DNA from: DASUZB01 sp036377075
GTDB taxonomy: Bacteria > Actinomycetota > CALGFH01
Direction of reading: 5' to 3'
DNA length: 32,753 bases
Assembly (NCBI GenBank): GCA_036377075.1
Contig: DASUZB010000136.1
Location: 1 to 32,753 of the forward strand
Positions 15,378 to 22,920 of this stretch are shown piece by piece. Every line of letters starts with the position of its first letter. Position 1 is the first letter of the stretch. The notes under the pieces are model-generated. The model had not been told where the DNA came from and searched no databases. It was given only the letters and a program-made list of their open reading frames with translations. The position numbers and the translations under genes are program-made.

Positions 15378-16039
15378 TCAGGGTCCTGCTGGTCGACGAC
15401 CAGGCGCTGGTGCGGGCCGGGTTCCGCGCGCTGCTCGACGCGCAGGAGGACGTCGAGGTGGTCGGGGAGGCCGGCGACGGCGACGAGGCGGTCGCCCTGA
15501 CCGCCAGCCTGGTGCCGGACGTGGTGCTGATGGACGTCCGCATGCCCGGGCTGGACGGCCTGGGGGCGACCCGCAAGATCGTGGAGGACGAGCGCCTCGC
15601 CGCCGTGCGCATCGTGATCCTCACCACCTTCGACCTCGACGAGTACGTGTTCGAGGCGCTGCGGGCCGGCGCCAGTGGCTTCCTGGTGAAGAACACCGAA
15701 CCGGTCGAGCTGATCCACGGCGTGCGGGCGGTGGCGCGCGGCGACGCGCTGCTCTCGCCGGGCGTCACCCGCCGGCTGATCGCCCGCTTCGCCGAGGGGT
15801 CGCGGCAGCCGGCCTCCACGCCGGCGCTGGACGCGCTCACCGAGCGCGAGCGTGAGGTCATGGCGCTGGCCGCCGAGGGGCTGTCCAACGACGAGATCGC
15901 CGAGCGGCTGGTGGTCAGCCCGGCGACCGCCAAGACCCACGTGAGCCGCGCGATGGTCAAGCTCGGTGCCCGCGACCGCGCTCAGCTGGTGGTCTTCGCC
16001 TACGAGTCCGGCCTGGTCCGCCCCGGCTGGCTGGGGTGA
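15374..16039 (+). CDS. NarL/LuxR-family response regulator
   Basis: This is a 221-residue cytoplasmic DNA-binding regulator. The receiver domain (1-120) has the acidic pair VDDQ (D8, D9), the phospho-acceptor D54 in LMDVRMPG, T84 in ILTTFD and K105 in FLVKN. The LuxR-type helix-turn-helix (about 153-212) reads LTEREREVMALAAEGLSNDE, then AERLVVSPATAKTHVSRAM. It overlaps the kinase gene by 4 bases and is surely its partner. Target genes are not evident; the hemerythrin-like gene 151 bases downstream has its own leader and ribosome site. Confidence 0.95.
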   Translation: MIRVLLVDDQALVRAGFRALLDAQEDVEVVGEAGDGDEAVALTASLVPDVVLMDVRMPGLDGLGATRKIVEDERLAAVRIVILTTFDLDEYVFEALRAGASGFLVKNTEPVELIHGVRAVARGDALLSPGVTRRLIARFAEGSRQPASTPALDALTEREREVMALAAEGLSNDEIAERLVVSPATAKTHVSRAMVKLGARDRAQLVVFAYESGLVRPGWLG

Positions 16040-16052
16040 CGCCCGCTACCAC

Positions 16053-16092
16053 CGCCGCGGCAGGCGGCGGCCGGCGGCTGCTCCCCGCGGCG
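16053..16092 (+). terminator. Possible hairpin terminator after the response regulator
   Basis: CGCCGCGG (16053-16060) pairs perfectly with CCGCGGCG (16085-16092), and CAG/CTG (16061-16063 with 16078-16080) can extend the stem inwards. There is no U-tract. In such GC-rich DNA the pairing is suggestive only. Confidence 0.4.
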
Positions 16093-16190
16093 TAGCGAAG
16101 AAGCCTCCGCCGGGGCGACGACGCGGCGGCCCCGCAGGCGGACCATGGTGGCGAGGAAGAACGCACCACCCGACCGAAGAGGTGAACGAC

Positions 16191-16706
16191 ATGGCACCGT
16201 TCCAGCGCAACGACGGCGCGACCGCCCTGGCCCCAGCGCCGCCGCCGCCGGTCCTCGATCCGGGCAGCGTCCTGATCGACCTCCACGTCGCCGCCGAGCG
16301 GGCCTTCGCCCGCTACGACGCGGCAGAGGGCAGCCAGCGGGGTCGCTTCCAGGCGGTCCGCGCGATCGCCAACGCCCTGGCCGTCCACGACGCCGTCGAG
16401 CAGGAGCTCTTCTACCCGGCCCTGCGCGACCGCACCGCCCGCCACGACGGCCTGATCGACCGTGAGGTCGAGCACGGCCACCTGCTCAACCTGCTGCTGA
16501 TCGAGCTCGGTCGTATGCTCCCGAGCGAGCCACGCTACGACGCCAAGGTTGGCATGCTGTTGGAGCTGTTCCGCCAGCACGTCCGCGACCAGGAGACGAC
16601 CCTGCTGCCCGAGCTGCGCCGCCGGCTCGACGACGACGAGCGCGGGCGCCTCGGCGCCGCCGCCGAGGAGCGGGCCGCCAGGCTGCGGGCGGGCCCGCGG
16701 AGCTGA
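16191..16706 (+). CDS. Hemerythrin-like (HHE) metal-binding protein
   Basis: This 171-residue soluble protein is predicted to be a four-helix bundle with the HHE pattern. Likely di-iron ligands are the histidine of IDLHVAAERAF, the pair in VHDAVEQELFYPAL (H and E spaced as in HxxxExxxYP), the histidine of EVEHGHLLNLLLIEL, and FRQHVRDQETTLLPEL near 125-140. Such proteins bind O2, NO or iron, or act in redox-stress responses; which applies here is not known. The ATG at 16191 has AGAGGTGA at 16178-16185. The first 25 residues are Ala/Pro-rich and disordered. A small membrane protein gene follows after 44 bases and may be co-transcribed. Confidence 0.85.
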   Translation: MAPFQRNDGATALAPAPPPPVLDPGSVLIDLHVAAERAFARYDAAEGSQRGRFQAVRAIANALAVHDAVEQELFYPALRDRTARHDGLIDREVEHGHLLNLLLIELGRMLPSEPRYDAKVGMLLELFRQHVRDQETTLLPELRRRLDDDERGRLGAAAEERAARLRAGPRS

Positions 16707-16750
16707 ACCACCCGGCAACTGGATGACGACAGGAGAGGAGCGCCGATCCG

Positions 16751-17140
16751 ATGACCACCGTGGCAACCGTCCTCCGCATGCTGATCCGCGCCTGCGCGGT
16801 CGTGCTGGTCCTGCTCGGCATACTGTTCTGGACCGGCAACGCCCTCGGCCTGAGGCCGTTGCACCAGTTCCTCGGGTTCGTGCTGGTGGTCTCCCTGTGG
16901 ACCCTGGCGGTGCTGGCGGCCAGGGCCGGGGCCAGCCTCGGCCTGGTCGCCGGGGCCGCCGCGTGGGGGCTGGTCGTGCCGATCCTCGGGTTGGCGCAGA
17001 CCTCGCTGCTGACCGGCTCGGCCCACTGGGTCATCCGGGTCCTGCACCTGCTCGTCGGCCTGGCCGCCGTCGGCCTCGGCGAGGCCCTCGCCGCCCGCGT
17101 CCACGCGCTGGCCCCCGCCACCCGTCCCCAGGCCTCCTGA
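16751..17140 (+). CDS. Small four-helix membrane protein of unknown function
   Basis: This 129-residue hydrophobic protein has four predicted membrane helices (about 8-29, 37-58, 62-82 and 92-112) and short loops. Histidines occur at helix ends or inside helices (H38, H92, H99), spaced in a way that could hold a heme or metal, but no known heme motif is present, so I assign no function. Placement next to a hemerythrin-like gene suggests, without proving, a redox or O2/NO-related task. The ATG at 16751 has GGAGAGGAG at 16732-16740. Its stop codon is followed directly by the second CCGATAA-NNN-ATTCGGTT motif. Confidence 0.75.
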   Translation: MTTVATVLRMLIRACAVVLVLLGILFWTGNALGLRPLHQFLGFVLVVSLWTLAVLAARAGASLGLVAGAAAWGLVVPILGLAQTSLLTGSAHWVIRVLHLLVGLAAVGLGEALAARVHALAPATRPQAS

Positions 17141-17158
17141 CCGATAATCTATTCGGTT
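17141..17158. repeat. CCGATAA-NNN-ATTCGGTT motif, copy 2
   Basis: The motif begins at the base after the stop codon of the small membrane gene and matches the site at 10412-10429 except in the central three bases. It overlaps a TAATCT hexamer (17145-17150) that could act as a -10. It lies upstream of the BtrH-like gene. Confidence 0.45.
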
Positions 17159-17460
17159 CCAAGGCAGCAGGGCGTCCCGCGGGCAGGACGACGGCGGCCG
17201 TGGCGGGCGGCGCGCTCACCGTGCAGGCATCGACGGCGGGGGAGTGAGCTCAACCGGTCGGGGTGGGGTGCTATGGTCGGCGGCGGCGACGCCTCGCGCC
17301 TGACTTCCTGACCGGGCGCCCACGACGTCCGGCGACGCGGGAGCGAAGGGGGCTGCTGTCCTCGGGGTCGTTCCGCCGTGTCACCAGACCTTCCTCACCA
17401 GCCGAGCGGACGGTTCGAGGGGCGTGGGCCCGCGTGCCGGTCCGTGGTGAGGAGCCCGAC
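17141..17460 (+). promoter_or_regulatory. 320-bp non-coding region upstream of the BtrH-like gene
   Basis: Besides the motif at its left end, the region holds TATGGT at 17272-17277, the best -10 candidate for the BtrH-like gene; it would give a leader of about 180 bases. The reading frame stays open through the leader, but its Arg-rich translation looks non-coding and the family N-terminus begins at 17461. I found no convincing riboswitch or terminator here. The long leader is unusual in this compact window. Confidence 0.4.
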
Positions 17461-18780
17461 GTGACCAGGCAGAACAGCCTCAAGCGCCTCGTCCGTGCCC
17501 GGATGGCCGCCACCGGCCAGAGCTACACCACCGCCCGCCGCTTCGTCCTGTCGCAGCGCTCCGGCGAGCGGTTCGGCGGTGTCGCGGCGGACGGCTTCCT
17601 GCACCTGCCAGGGGTCCACCCGGAGTGCGCCGCCCTGCGGGTGCTGCTGGCCAACTCCGGCGTCAGCGCCCCGCACACCGGCGAGCCGCCCAGCGAGGCG
17701 CTGGTGTTCGGCATCGCCGGCGGCCCCGGTGCCGGCGCCATGGCCTTCCGCTACGAGCGCGAGGACGAGAGCCACTTCTACGTCACCGGCTGGAACCCCT
17801 TCCAGTCGGACGTCCGCGACGCCTGCAAGCGCCTGGGCATCCACGCCACGGTGAGCGAGACGACCGGGGCGCGCACCGCCGCCGCCCAGCTCGACGAGCT
17901 GCTCGCCGAGGGGGTGCCCGCGATGGCCTGGGTGGACCTCGCCGAGCTGGGCTACGCCGCCCTGCCCGCGCGCTTCAGCGGCGGCGCCTACCACACCGTG
18001 GTGGTCTACCGCAGCGGCCGGGACGGCGGCAGCGCGCTGCTCGGCGACCGCGCCCGCGTGCCGGTCGAGGTGCCCGCCGAGCGGCTCGCCGCCGCCCGCG
18101 AGCGCATCCGCAAGCACCGCAACCGGCTGCTCAGCCTCGGCAGCGCCGAGGTCCAGGTCGACGTCCCCGGCGCGGTCCGGGCCGGCCTGCGCACGGCGGC
18201 CGCCGGGCCGGGCCGGCCGCCGACCAGCGCGATGACCCTCGAGGGCGTGCGCGCCTGGGGCGAGCGGGTCCACGGCACGGCGGCCAAGGACTCCTGGGCG
18301 CGGACGTTCCCGCCCGGCCGGCACCTGTTCGGCGCGCTCCGCTCGGTCTACGAGTACGTGGAGCGCGCGGGCAGCGGCGGCGGCCTGATGCGGCCCATGT
18401 TCGCCGCGTTCCTGCGCGAGGCGGCCGTGCTGCTCGACGACCGCCGCCTCGACGGCCTCGCCGGGCGCTACGACGAGCTCGGCGAGGCGTGGCGGGAGCT
18501 GGCGCGCGCGGCCCTGCCCGCCGAGGTGCCGCTGTTCGCCGAGGCCCGCGAGCTGCTCGACCGCCGCGAGGCCGCCTTCGCCGCCCGCGGCGGCCAGGCC
18601 ACCGCCGAGCTCGGCCGCACCTGGGCGCGGTTCGACGAGCTGGCCGAGCAGGCCGACGACGCCTTCCCGCTCGACGCCGGCGCCGTCGACGAGCTGCTGC
18701 GCGGGCTGCAGGCCCGCGTCGCCGCCGTCTACCAGGACGAGCTGGCGGCAAGGGACGAGCTGCGCGGCCTGGTCGACTGA
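17461..18780 (+). CDS. BtrH N-terminal/DUF4872 protein (possible acyltransferase or cysteine peptidase-like)
   Basis: This is a 439-residue soluble protein. After a short helix seen in several actinobacterial proteins (VRARMAATGQSYTTARR, 11-27), residues about 48-185 match the BtrH N-terminal domain: PGVHPECAALRVLLANSG, then SEALVFGIAGGPGAG. Residues from about 230 match DUF4872 (mostly helical). C56, H178 (AYHTVVVY) and D196 (LLGDRA) are placed like a papain-type triad. BtrH moves a gamma-glutamyl-aminobutyryl chain from a carrier protein to ribostamycin in butirosin synthesis, but no carrier protein is visible here. Related proteins of unknown role sit near ATP-grasp ligases. The GTG at 17461 has GTGAGGAG 6 bases upstream. 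The ligase genes follow after 116 bases. Confidence 0.75.
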   Translation: MTRQNSLKRLVRARMAATGQSYTTARRFVLSQRSGERFGGVAADGFLHLPGVHPECAALRVLLANSGVSAPHTGEPPSEALVFGIAGGPGAGAMAFRYEREDESHFYVTGWNPFQSDVRDACKRLGIHATVSETTGARTAAAQLDELLAEGVPAMAWVDLAELGYAALPARFSGGAYHTVVVYRSGRDGGSALLGDRARVPVEVPAERLAAARERIRKHRNRLLSLGSAEVQVDVPGAVRAGLRTAAAGPGRPPTSAMTLEGVRAWGERVHGTAAKDSWARTFPPGRHLFGALRSVYEYVERAGSGGGLMRPMFAAFLREAAVLLDDRRLDGLAGRYDELGEAWRELARAALPAEVPLFAEARELLDRREAAFAARGGQATAELGRTWARFDELAEQADDAFPLDAGAVDELLRGLQARVAAVYQDELAARDELRGLVD

Positions 18781-18808
18781 CGCCGGACCACGCAGCAGAG
18801 CGAGCGTC

Positions 18809-18814
18809 TATGCT
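18809..18814 (+). promoter_or_regulatory. -10 element upstream of the ligase operon
   Basis: TATGCT lies 82 bases before the ATP-grasp start, so the ligase genes can be transcribed apart from the BtrH-like gene. The leader is AT-richer than its surroundings. No good -35 is visible. Confidence 0.45.
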
Positions 18815-18896
18815 ACGAGAAGGGAGGTATCCGCCCAGCTTGGCAGGGTAATCGTGAAAGATCCGGCGAACCGAACCCAAACCGGAGAGGAGCCGC

Positions 18897-19835
18897 ATGT
18901 CGAAGGTCGTGGGCCTGCTCGTCGGGATCGAGAACACCTTTCCCCTGCCGTTCATCGAGGTCGTCAACGAGAAGGGCGCCAAGGAGGACATCCGCGCCGA
19001 GATGTGCTCGCTCGGCGGCACCGGCGAGCTCGAGGAGCCGCCCCGCTATGCCGTGATCGTCGACCGCATCTCCCACGAGGTCCCGTTCTACCGGGCCTAC
19101 CTCAAGAGTGCCGCCCTGCTCGGCACCGCGGTGATCAACGACCCGTTCTGGTGGGAGGCCGACGAGAAGTTCTTCGAGTGCACCCTGGCGCGCAAGCTCG
19201 GCGTGGCGGTGCCACGCACCGTGGTGCTGCCCAACAAGGAGTACGTCCCCTACATCGACCCGTCCCGCAGCCTGCGGAACCTGGCCTACCCGCTCGACTG
19301 GGAGGGGATCGTCCGCTACACCGGCCTGCCCGCGGTCCTCAAGCCCAACACCGGCGGCGGCTGGCGCGACGTCTACGTGGTCGGCTCGGTCGAGGAGCTG
19401 ATCCGCGCGTACGACCAGACCGGCCAGAAGACGATGATCCTGCAGGAGTTCATCGACTGGCACGACTACGTTCGCTGCATCGTCGTCGGCGACGACGTGC
19501 TGCCGTTCCGCTACGACCCGCGGCGGCCGTTCTTCGACCGCTACGTCACCGACCGCCCGCCAGAGGGCGAGCTGCGCGAGCAGGCCATCGCCCAGGCGCG
19601 CACGCTCACCCAGGCGCTCGGCTACGACATGGACACGGTCGAGTTCGCCGTCAGGGACGGCGTGCTGTACGCGATCGACTTCCTCAACCCGGCGCCCGAC
19701 TTCGACAACTTCTCCATCAAGGACGAGGGCTTCGACTGGGTGCTGCACCACATGAGCGAGCTGGTGCTGCGCTACGCCCGGGGCGAGGCCAGCCCACCGT
19801 GGCGGGGGGCGCAGCGCTGGTGGCGGTACGTATGA
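18897..19835 (+). CDS. ATP-grasp carboxylate-amine/thiol ligase-like protein
   Basis: This 312-residue protein has the ATP-grasp fold. ATP lysine K149 lies in PAVLKPNTGGGW, where the glycine-rich loop covers the phosphates. The hinge is MILQEFIDW (E184), E249 is in DTVEFAV, and the final metal motif is AIDFLNPAPDFD (D261, N264). Such enzymes join a carboxylate to an amine through an acyl phosphate. The substrates are unknown. The lid region (about 105-150) has YVPYIDPSRSLRNL. The ATG at 18897 has GGAGAGGAG at the usual distance. Its last codon and stop overlap the next gene by 4 bases (ATGA), so the two proteins are probably made together. Peptide or metabolite ligation is the likely job. Confidence 0.85.
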   Translation: MSKVVGLLVGIENTFPLPFIEVVNEKGAKEDIRAEMCSLGGTGELEEPPRYAVIVDRISHEVPFYRAYLKSAALLGTAVINDPFWWEADEKFFECTLARKLGVAVPRTVVLPNKEYVPYIDPSRSLRNLAYPLDWEGIVRYTGLPAVLKPNTGGGWRDVYVVGSVEELIRAYDQTGQKTMILQEFIDWHDYVRCIVVGDDVLPFRYDPRRPFFDRYVTDRPPEGELREQAIAQARTLTQALGYDMDTVEFAVRDGVLYAIDFLNPAPDFDNFSIKDEGFDWVLHHMSELVLRYARGEASPPWRGAQRWWRYV

Positions 19836-21184
19836 CCGCCGACCCGATCGCCGCCTGGCACGACCTGCTGGAGTCCGACGCGGCGCTGGCCGAGGCGAGC
19901 TGCGCCGCCCTCACCGAGGGGCAGCGCGAGCGCAGCCTGTTCTTCGGCGAGCACCCGCTGTCGGTCTCGCTGCGCCCGCAGCTGGTCACCCGCGAACGCT
20001 ACCAGCGGGCGGTGGCCGCGGCCGAGGCCGTCCACGGCGCGCTCGCCGCGCTCGAGCGGGTCCTGCTGGCCGACGCCGACCTGCGCGCCGAGCTCGACCT
20101 CGCCCCGGGCGAGGAGGCGCTCGCCATGGCGGAGCCGGGCTTCGGCTCCTCCTCCTCGTCGAGCCGGCTGGACAGCTTCTTCGCCGACGAGATCCGCTAC
20201 GTGGAGTACAACGCCGAGTCGCCGGCCGGGATGGCCTACACCGACGTGCTCGCCGAGGTGTTCGAGTCCATGCCGGTGATGCGGGAGTTCCGCAAGCGCT
20301 GGCGGCTCACCCCGCTGAACGTGCGGGACCAGCAGCTCGGCTGCATGCTGCGGGCGTTCGACGAGTGGCGCGGCGGCCGCTCCGAGCGGCCGGCGATCGC
20401 GATCGTCGACTGGCCCGGCCTGCCGACCCTGACCGAGTTCGAGATGTTCCGCGCCTTCTTCGAGGCCAGCGGGGTGCCGACCCACATCTGCGACCCGGCG
20501 GGGCTGGAGTTCAGTGGCGGCGTCCTGCGCGCCGACGGGCAACCGGTCAACCTCGTCTACCGGCGCGTGCTCACCAGCGAGCTGCTGGCCACCGAGGACG
20601 ACAGCCACCACGCCCTGCGCGACGCCTACCTGGCCGGGGCGGCCTGCGTCGTCAACAGCTTCCGCGCCAAGCTGCTGCACAAGAAGATGAGCCTGGCGCT
20701 GCTGTCCGACGAGCGCTACGCCTCCTTGTACACCCCGACACAGCGGGAGGCGATCGAGCGGCACGTGCCCTGGACCCGCAGGGTGCGCGAGGGTCCTACG
20801 ACCCGGCACGGCCACCAGATCGACGACCTCGCCGCCTACGTCTGCCAGCGGCCCCGCGAGCTGGTCCTCAAGCCCAACGACGAGTACGGCGGCAAGGGGG
20901 TGGTGCTCGGCTGGACTGTCGACGTGCACGAGTGGGAGCAGGCGGTCGCGGTCGCCCTCACCCAGTCCTACGTGGTGCAGGAGGCCGTTCCGGTGCCGCG
21001 CGAGCCGTTCCCGGTTGCGTTGGACGGCCTCAAGCTGCTCGAGTTCTCGGTGGACATGGACCCCTACCTGTTCGACGGCCAGGTCGCGGGGACGCTCACC
21101 CGCCTGTCGTCGTCGGCGCTGCTCAACGTCACCGCGGGCGCCGGGAGCGTGGTGCCCGCCTACGTGGTGGAGGGATCGGCGTGA
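19832..21184 (+). CDS. Circularly permuted ATP-grasp protein
   Basis: This 450-residue protein has the motif order of circularly permuted ATP-grasps. The metal-binding E-x-N motif comes early (YVEYNAESPAG, E125 and N127) after SRLDSFFADEI, and the ATP-binding lysine comes late, in LVLKPNDEYGGKGVVLG. In between are CVVNSFRAKLLHKKMSLALL and a long charged region. Related proteins form amide bonds in glutathionylspermidine-like or peptide pathways, or have unknown roles. A run of six serines (106-111) precedes the first motif. The start codon overlaps the previous stop (ATGA), and its own stop overlaps the next GTG (GTGA), so the three ligase genes form a tight translational unit. The substrate is unknown. 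Confidence 0.85.
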   Translation: MTADPIAAWHDLLESDAALAEASCAALTEGQRERSLFFGEHPLSVSLRPQLVTRERYQRAVAAAEAVHGALAALERVLLADADLRAELDLAPGEEALAMAEPGFGSSSSSSRLDSFFADEIRYVEYNAESPAGMAYTDVLAEVFESMPVMREFRKRWRLTPLNVRDQQLGCMLRAFDEWRGGRSERPAIAIVDWPGLPTLTEFEMFRAFFEASGVPTHICDPAGLEFSGGVLRADGQPVNLVYRRVLTSELLATEDDSHHALRDAYLAGAACVVNSFRAKLLHKKMSLALLSDERYASLYTPTQREAIERHVPWTRRVREGPTTRHGHQIDDLAAYVCQRPRELVLKPNDEYGGKGVVLGWTVDVHEWEQAVAVALTQSYVVQEAVPVPREPFPVALDGLKLLEFSVDMDPYLFDGQVAGTLTRLSSSALLNVTAGAGSVVPAYVVEGSA

Positions 21185-22293
21185 GCGATGAACGGCTCAC
21201 CATCGGCATCGAAGAGGAATTCCAGATCGTCGACCGGAACGGTGAGCTGCGCGCCCACATCGACACCCTGCTGGCCGCCGCCAAGCCGGTGCTCGGCGAG
21301 GACGTCAAGGCGGAGATGCTGCAGTCGGTGGTGGAGGTCGGCACCAGGATCTGCCAGAACATCGCCGAGGCGCGCGAGGAGATCGTGCGCCTGCGCGGCA
21401 CCCTCGCCGGCCTGCTCAACCCGGACGGGCTGCGGATCGTCTCGGCCGGCACGCACCCGTTCTCGCACTGGCAGGACCAGCGCATCACCGAGCTGGAGCG
21501 CTACAAGATCCTCGAGGACGAGATGCAGGACGTCGTCCGCGAGCTGCTGATCTTCGGCATGCACGTGCACGTCGGCATCGCCGACCGCGAGTGGCGCGTG
21601 GAGGTGCTGAACGAGGCCCGCTACTTCCTGCCGCACCTGCTGGCGCTGTCGACCTCGAGCCCGTTCTGGGTGGGGCGCAAGACCGGGCTGAAGTCCTACC
21701 GCAGCGTCATCTGGTCGCGCTTCCCGCGCACCGGCATCCCGCCGGACTTCGGCTCCTGGGACGACTTCGCCAACCACGTCGAGCTGCTGGTCAAGACGAA
21801 CTGCATCGACAACGGCAAGAAGATCTGGTGGGACCTGCGCCCGCACTGGCAGTACCCGACCATCGAGTTCCGCGTCTGCGACGCGATGACCCGGGTGGAC
21901 GAGGTCATCTGCATGGCCGCGCTGATCCAGGCGATCTGCGCCAAGCTGCTGAAGCTGCGCGCGCAGAACCTCGGCTTCCGAAAGTACCTGCCCACCCTGG
22001 TCGCCGAGAACAAGTGGCGCGCGATGCGCCACGGCATCGACGGCAAGCTGATCGACTTCGGCAAGCTCGCCGAGGTGCCCATGCGCGACCTCGCCGTGGA
22101 GCTGCTGGAGTTCGTCGACGACGTGGTCGACGACCTCGGCTCCCGCGAGGCGGTGGAGTACGTCCACACCATCCTGCGCGAGGGCACCAGCGCCGACCGC
22201 CAGCTCGCCGTCTACGAACGCACCGGCGACCTCGCCGCCGTGGTCGAGTACCTCACCGACGAGACCGCCGCGGGGGTCCCGATCGGCTCGTGA
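21181..22293 (+). CDS. GCS2-family carboxylate-amine ligase (YbdK-like)
   Basis: This 370-residue protein belongs to glutamate-cysteine ligase family 2. The start IGIEEEFQIVD holds the E11-E13 metal ligands. AEMLQSVVEVGT, SAGTHPFSHW, FGMHVHVGI, FWVGRKTGLKSYRS and TIEFRVCDAMT are the usual family blocks in order. Members use ATP to join glutamate (or another carboxylate) to an amine. True gamma-glutamylcysteine synthesis is possible, but most actinobacteria make mycothiol, so a specialised role is likely. The GTG at 21181 overlaps the previous stop by 4 bases, with GAGGGATC upstream. It is the last gene of the plus-strand ligase set. It converges on a small membrane-anchored protein gene. Confidence 0.88.
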   Translation: MSDERLTIGIEEEFQIVDRNGELRAHIDTLLAAAKPVLGEDVKAEMLQSVVEVGTRICQNIAEAREEIVRLRGTLAGLLNPDGLRIVSAGTHPFSHWQDQRITELERYKILEDEMQDVVRELLIFGMHVHVGIADREWRVEVLNEARYFLPHLLALSTSSPFWVGRKTGLKSYRSVIWSRFPRTGIPPDFGSWDDFANHVELLVKTNCIDNGKKIWWDLRPHWQYPTIEFRVCDAMTRVDEVICMAALIQAICAKLLKLRAQNLGFRKYLPTLVAENKWRAMRHGIDGKLIDFGKLAEVPMRDLAVELLEFVDDVVDDLGSREAVEYVHTILREGTSADRQLAVYERTGDLAAVVEYLTDETAAGVPIGS

Positions 22294-22336
22294 CAGGGCC
22301 GTTCCCTCCGGTCATCCACAGGCTCGCGCCGGCCGG

Positions 22337-22365
22337 TGAACACGATCCGACCCGGGAGGTAGCAT
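22337..22365 (+). promoter_or_regulatory. Orphan promoter between convergent genes
   Basis: TGAACA (22337-22342) and TAGCAT (22360-22365) are separated by exactly 17 bases, matching the vegetative promoter layout. No plus-strand gene follows; transcription would run antisense into the gene at 22413-22898. AGGAGTGAGC at 22391 offers only a 3-codon frame (GTG AGC CGT stop). Confidence 0.45.
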
Positions 22366-22398
22366 CGGCTGGACCCTCGGCCGCCGGGCGAGGAGTGA

Positions 22399-22422
22399 GC
22401 CGTTAACGGCGCCTACCGGTAG
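22399..22422. repeat. Two adjacent perfect palindromes at the end of a convergent pair
   Basis: GCCGTTAACGGC (22399-22410) is followed after 2 bases by CTACCGGTAG (22413-22422). The second covers the last codons of the minus-strand gene. They could be regulator sites or part of a termination structure. Confidence 0.35.
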
Positions 22423-22898
22423 CTGTAGCGCCATAGCTCCCTGCCGGTCACTGCGTCGAGGACCACCACGATCTCGCGGCTGCCGATGGCGCCACAGTAG
22501 CCGATGGCGGCTGGTACCCCGGTGACCGCGACCACCCAGGCTCGGGTGCGGGGGAGCAGCGGTGGCCGGCGCACCCACAGCAGGCGCGCGTGGGTCGTGA
22601 TCCCCTCGGCGTCGTGGCCGATCCGCTCCCGCGCCAGCTCCCCGGCGTGGCCGGGCTCGAGGTCACCCGGCCGGTGGTCCGCCAGTGCCAGGTGCAGCCG
22701 AGGGATCGGCGGGTTCAGTTGCGGGCCGCCGGTCGGGCCGGGCGGGCGCCTGGTGATGCCGTCGGGGTCGCAGGAGGGGCGGGTGTCGACCGGCGTCGTC
22801 GTCAGTGGCGCGGTCGCGGGTGGGGCGGTGGTGCGGCCGACCAGGACGAGCCCGGCCACGACGACGGCGACCACGAGGACGGGCTGCCAACGCCGCAT
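22413..22898 (-). CDS. Small membrane-anchored extracytoplasmic protein of unknown function
   Basis: This 161-residue protein begins with a signal-anchor (about residues 5-21, PVLVVAVVVAGLVLVG) followed by a Thr/Pro-rich stalk. The outer part has two cysteines (C43 and one near 135) and ends in VVVLDAVTGRELWRYSYR, which looks like one blade edge of a PQQ-type beta-propeller, but there is no room for a propeller. I do not recognise a family. There is no lipobox. The ATG at 22898 has GAGGTGG 8 bases upstream; a GTG 9 bases earlier is possible. It is the third minus-strand gene after the two esterases, 22 bases downstream of the esterase stop, so it may share their message. Confidence 0.6.
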   Translation of the reverse strand: MRRWQPVLVVAVVVAGLVLVGRTTAPPATAPLTTTPVDTRPSCDPDGITRRPPGPTGGPQLNPPIPRLHLALADHRPGDLEPGHAGELARERIGHDAEGITTHARLLWVRRPPLLPRTRAWVVAVTGVPAAIGYCGAIGSREIVVVLDAVTGRELWRYSYR

Positions 22899-22920
22899 CG
22901 CTACCACCTCACCGGCCGTC

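Noticed and set aside
17263..17461. Upstream in-frame start for the BtrH-like protein
   Set aside because: The extra residues are Arg/Pro-rich and non-coding in character, while the GTG at 17461 has GTGAGGAG at 6 bases and begins the family sequence.
22391..22406. Three-codon frame GTG AGC CGT stop after the orphan promoter as a leader peptide
   Set aside because: The AGGAG that could serve as ribosome site overlaps the GTG, so no usable spacing exists.
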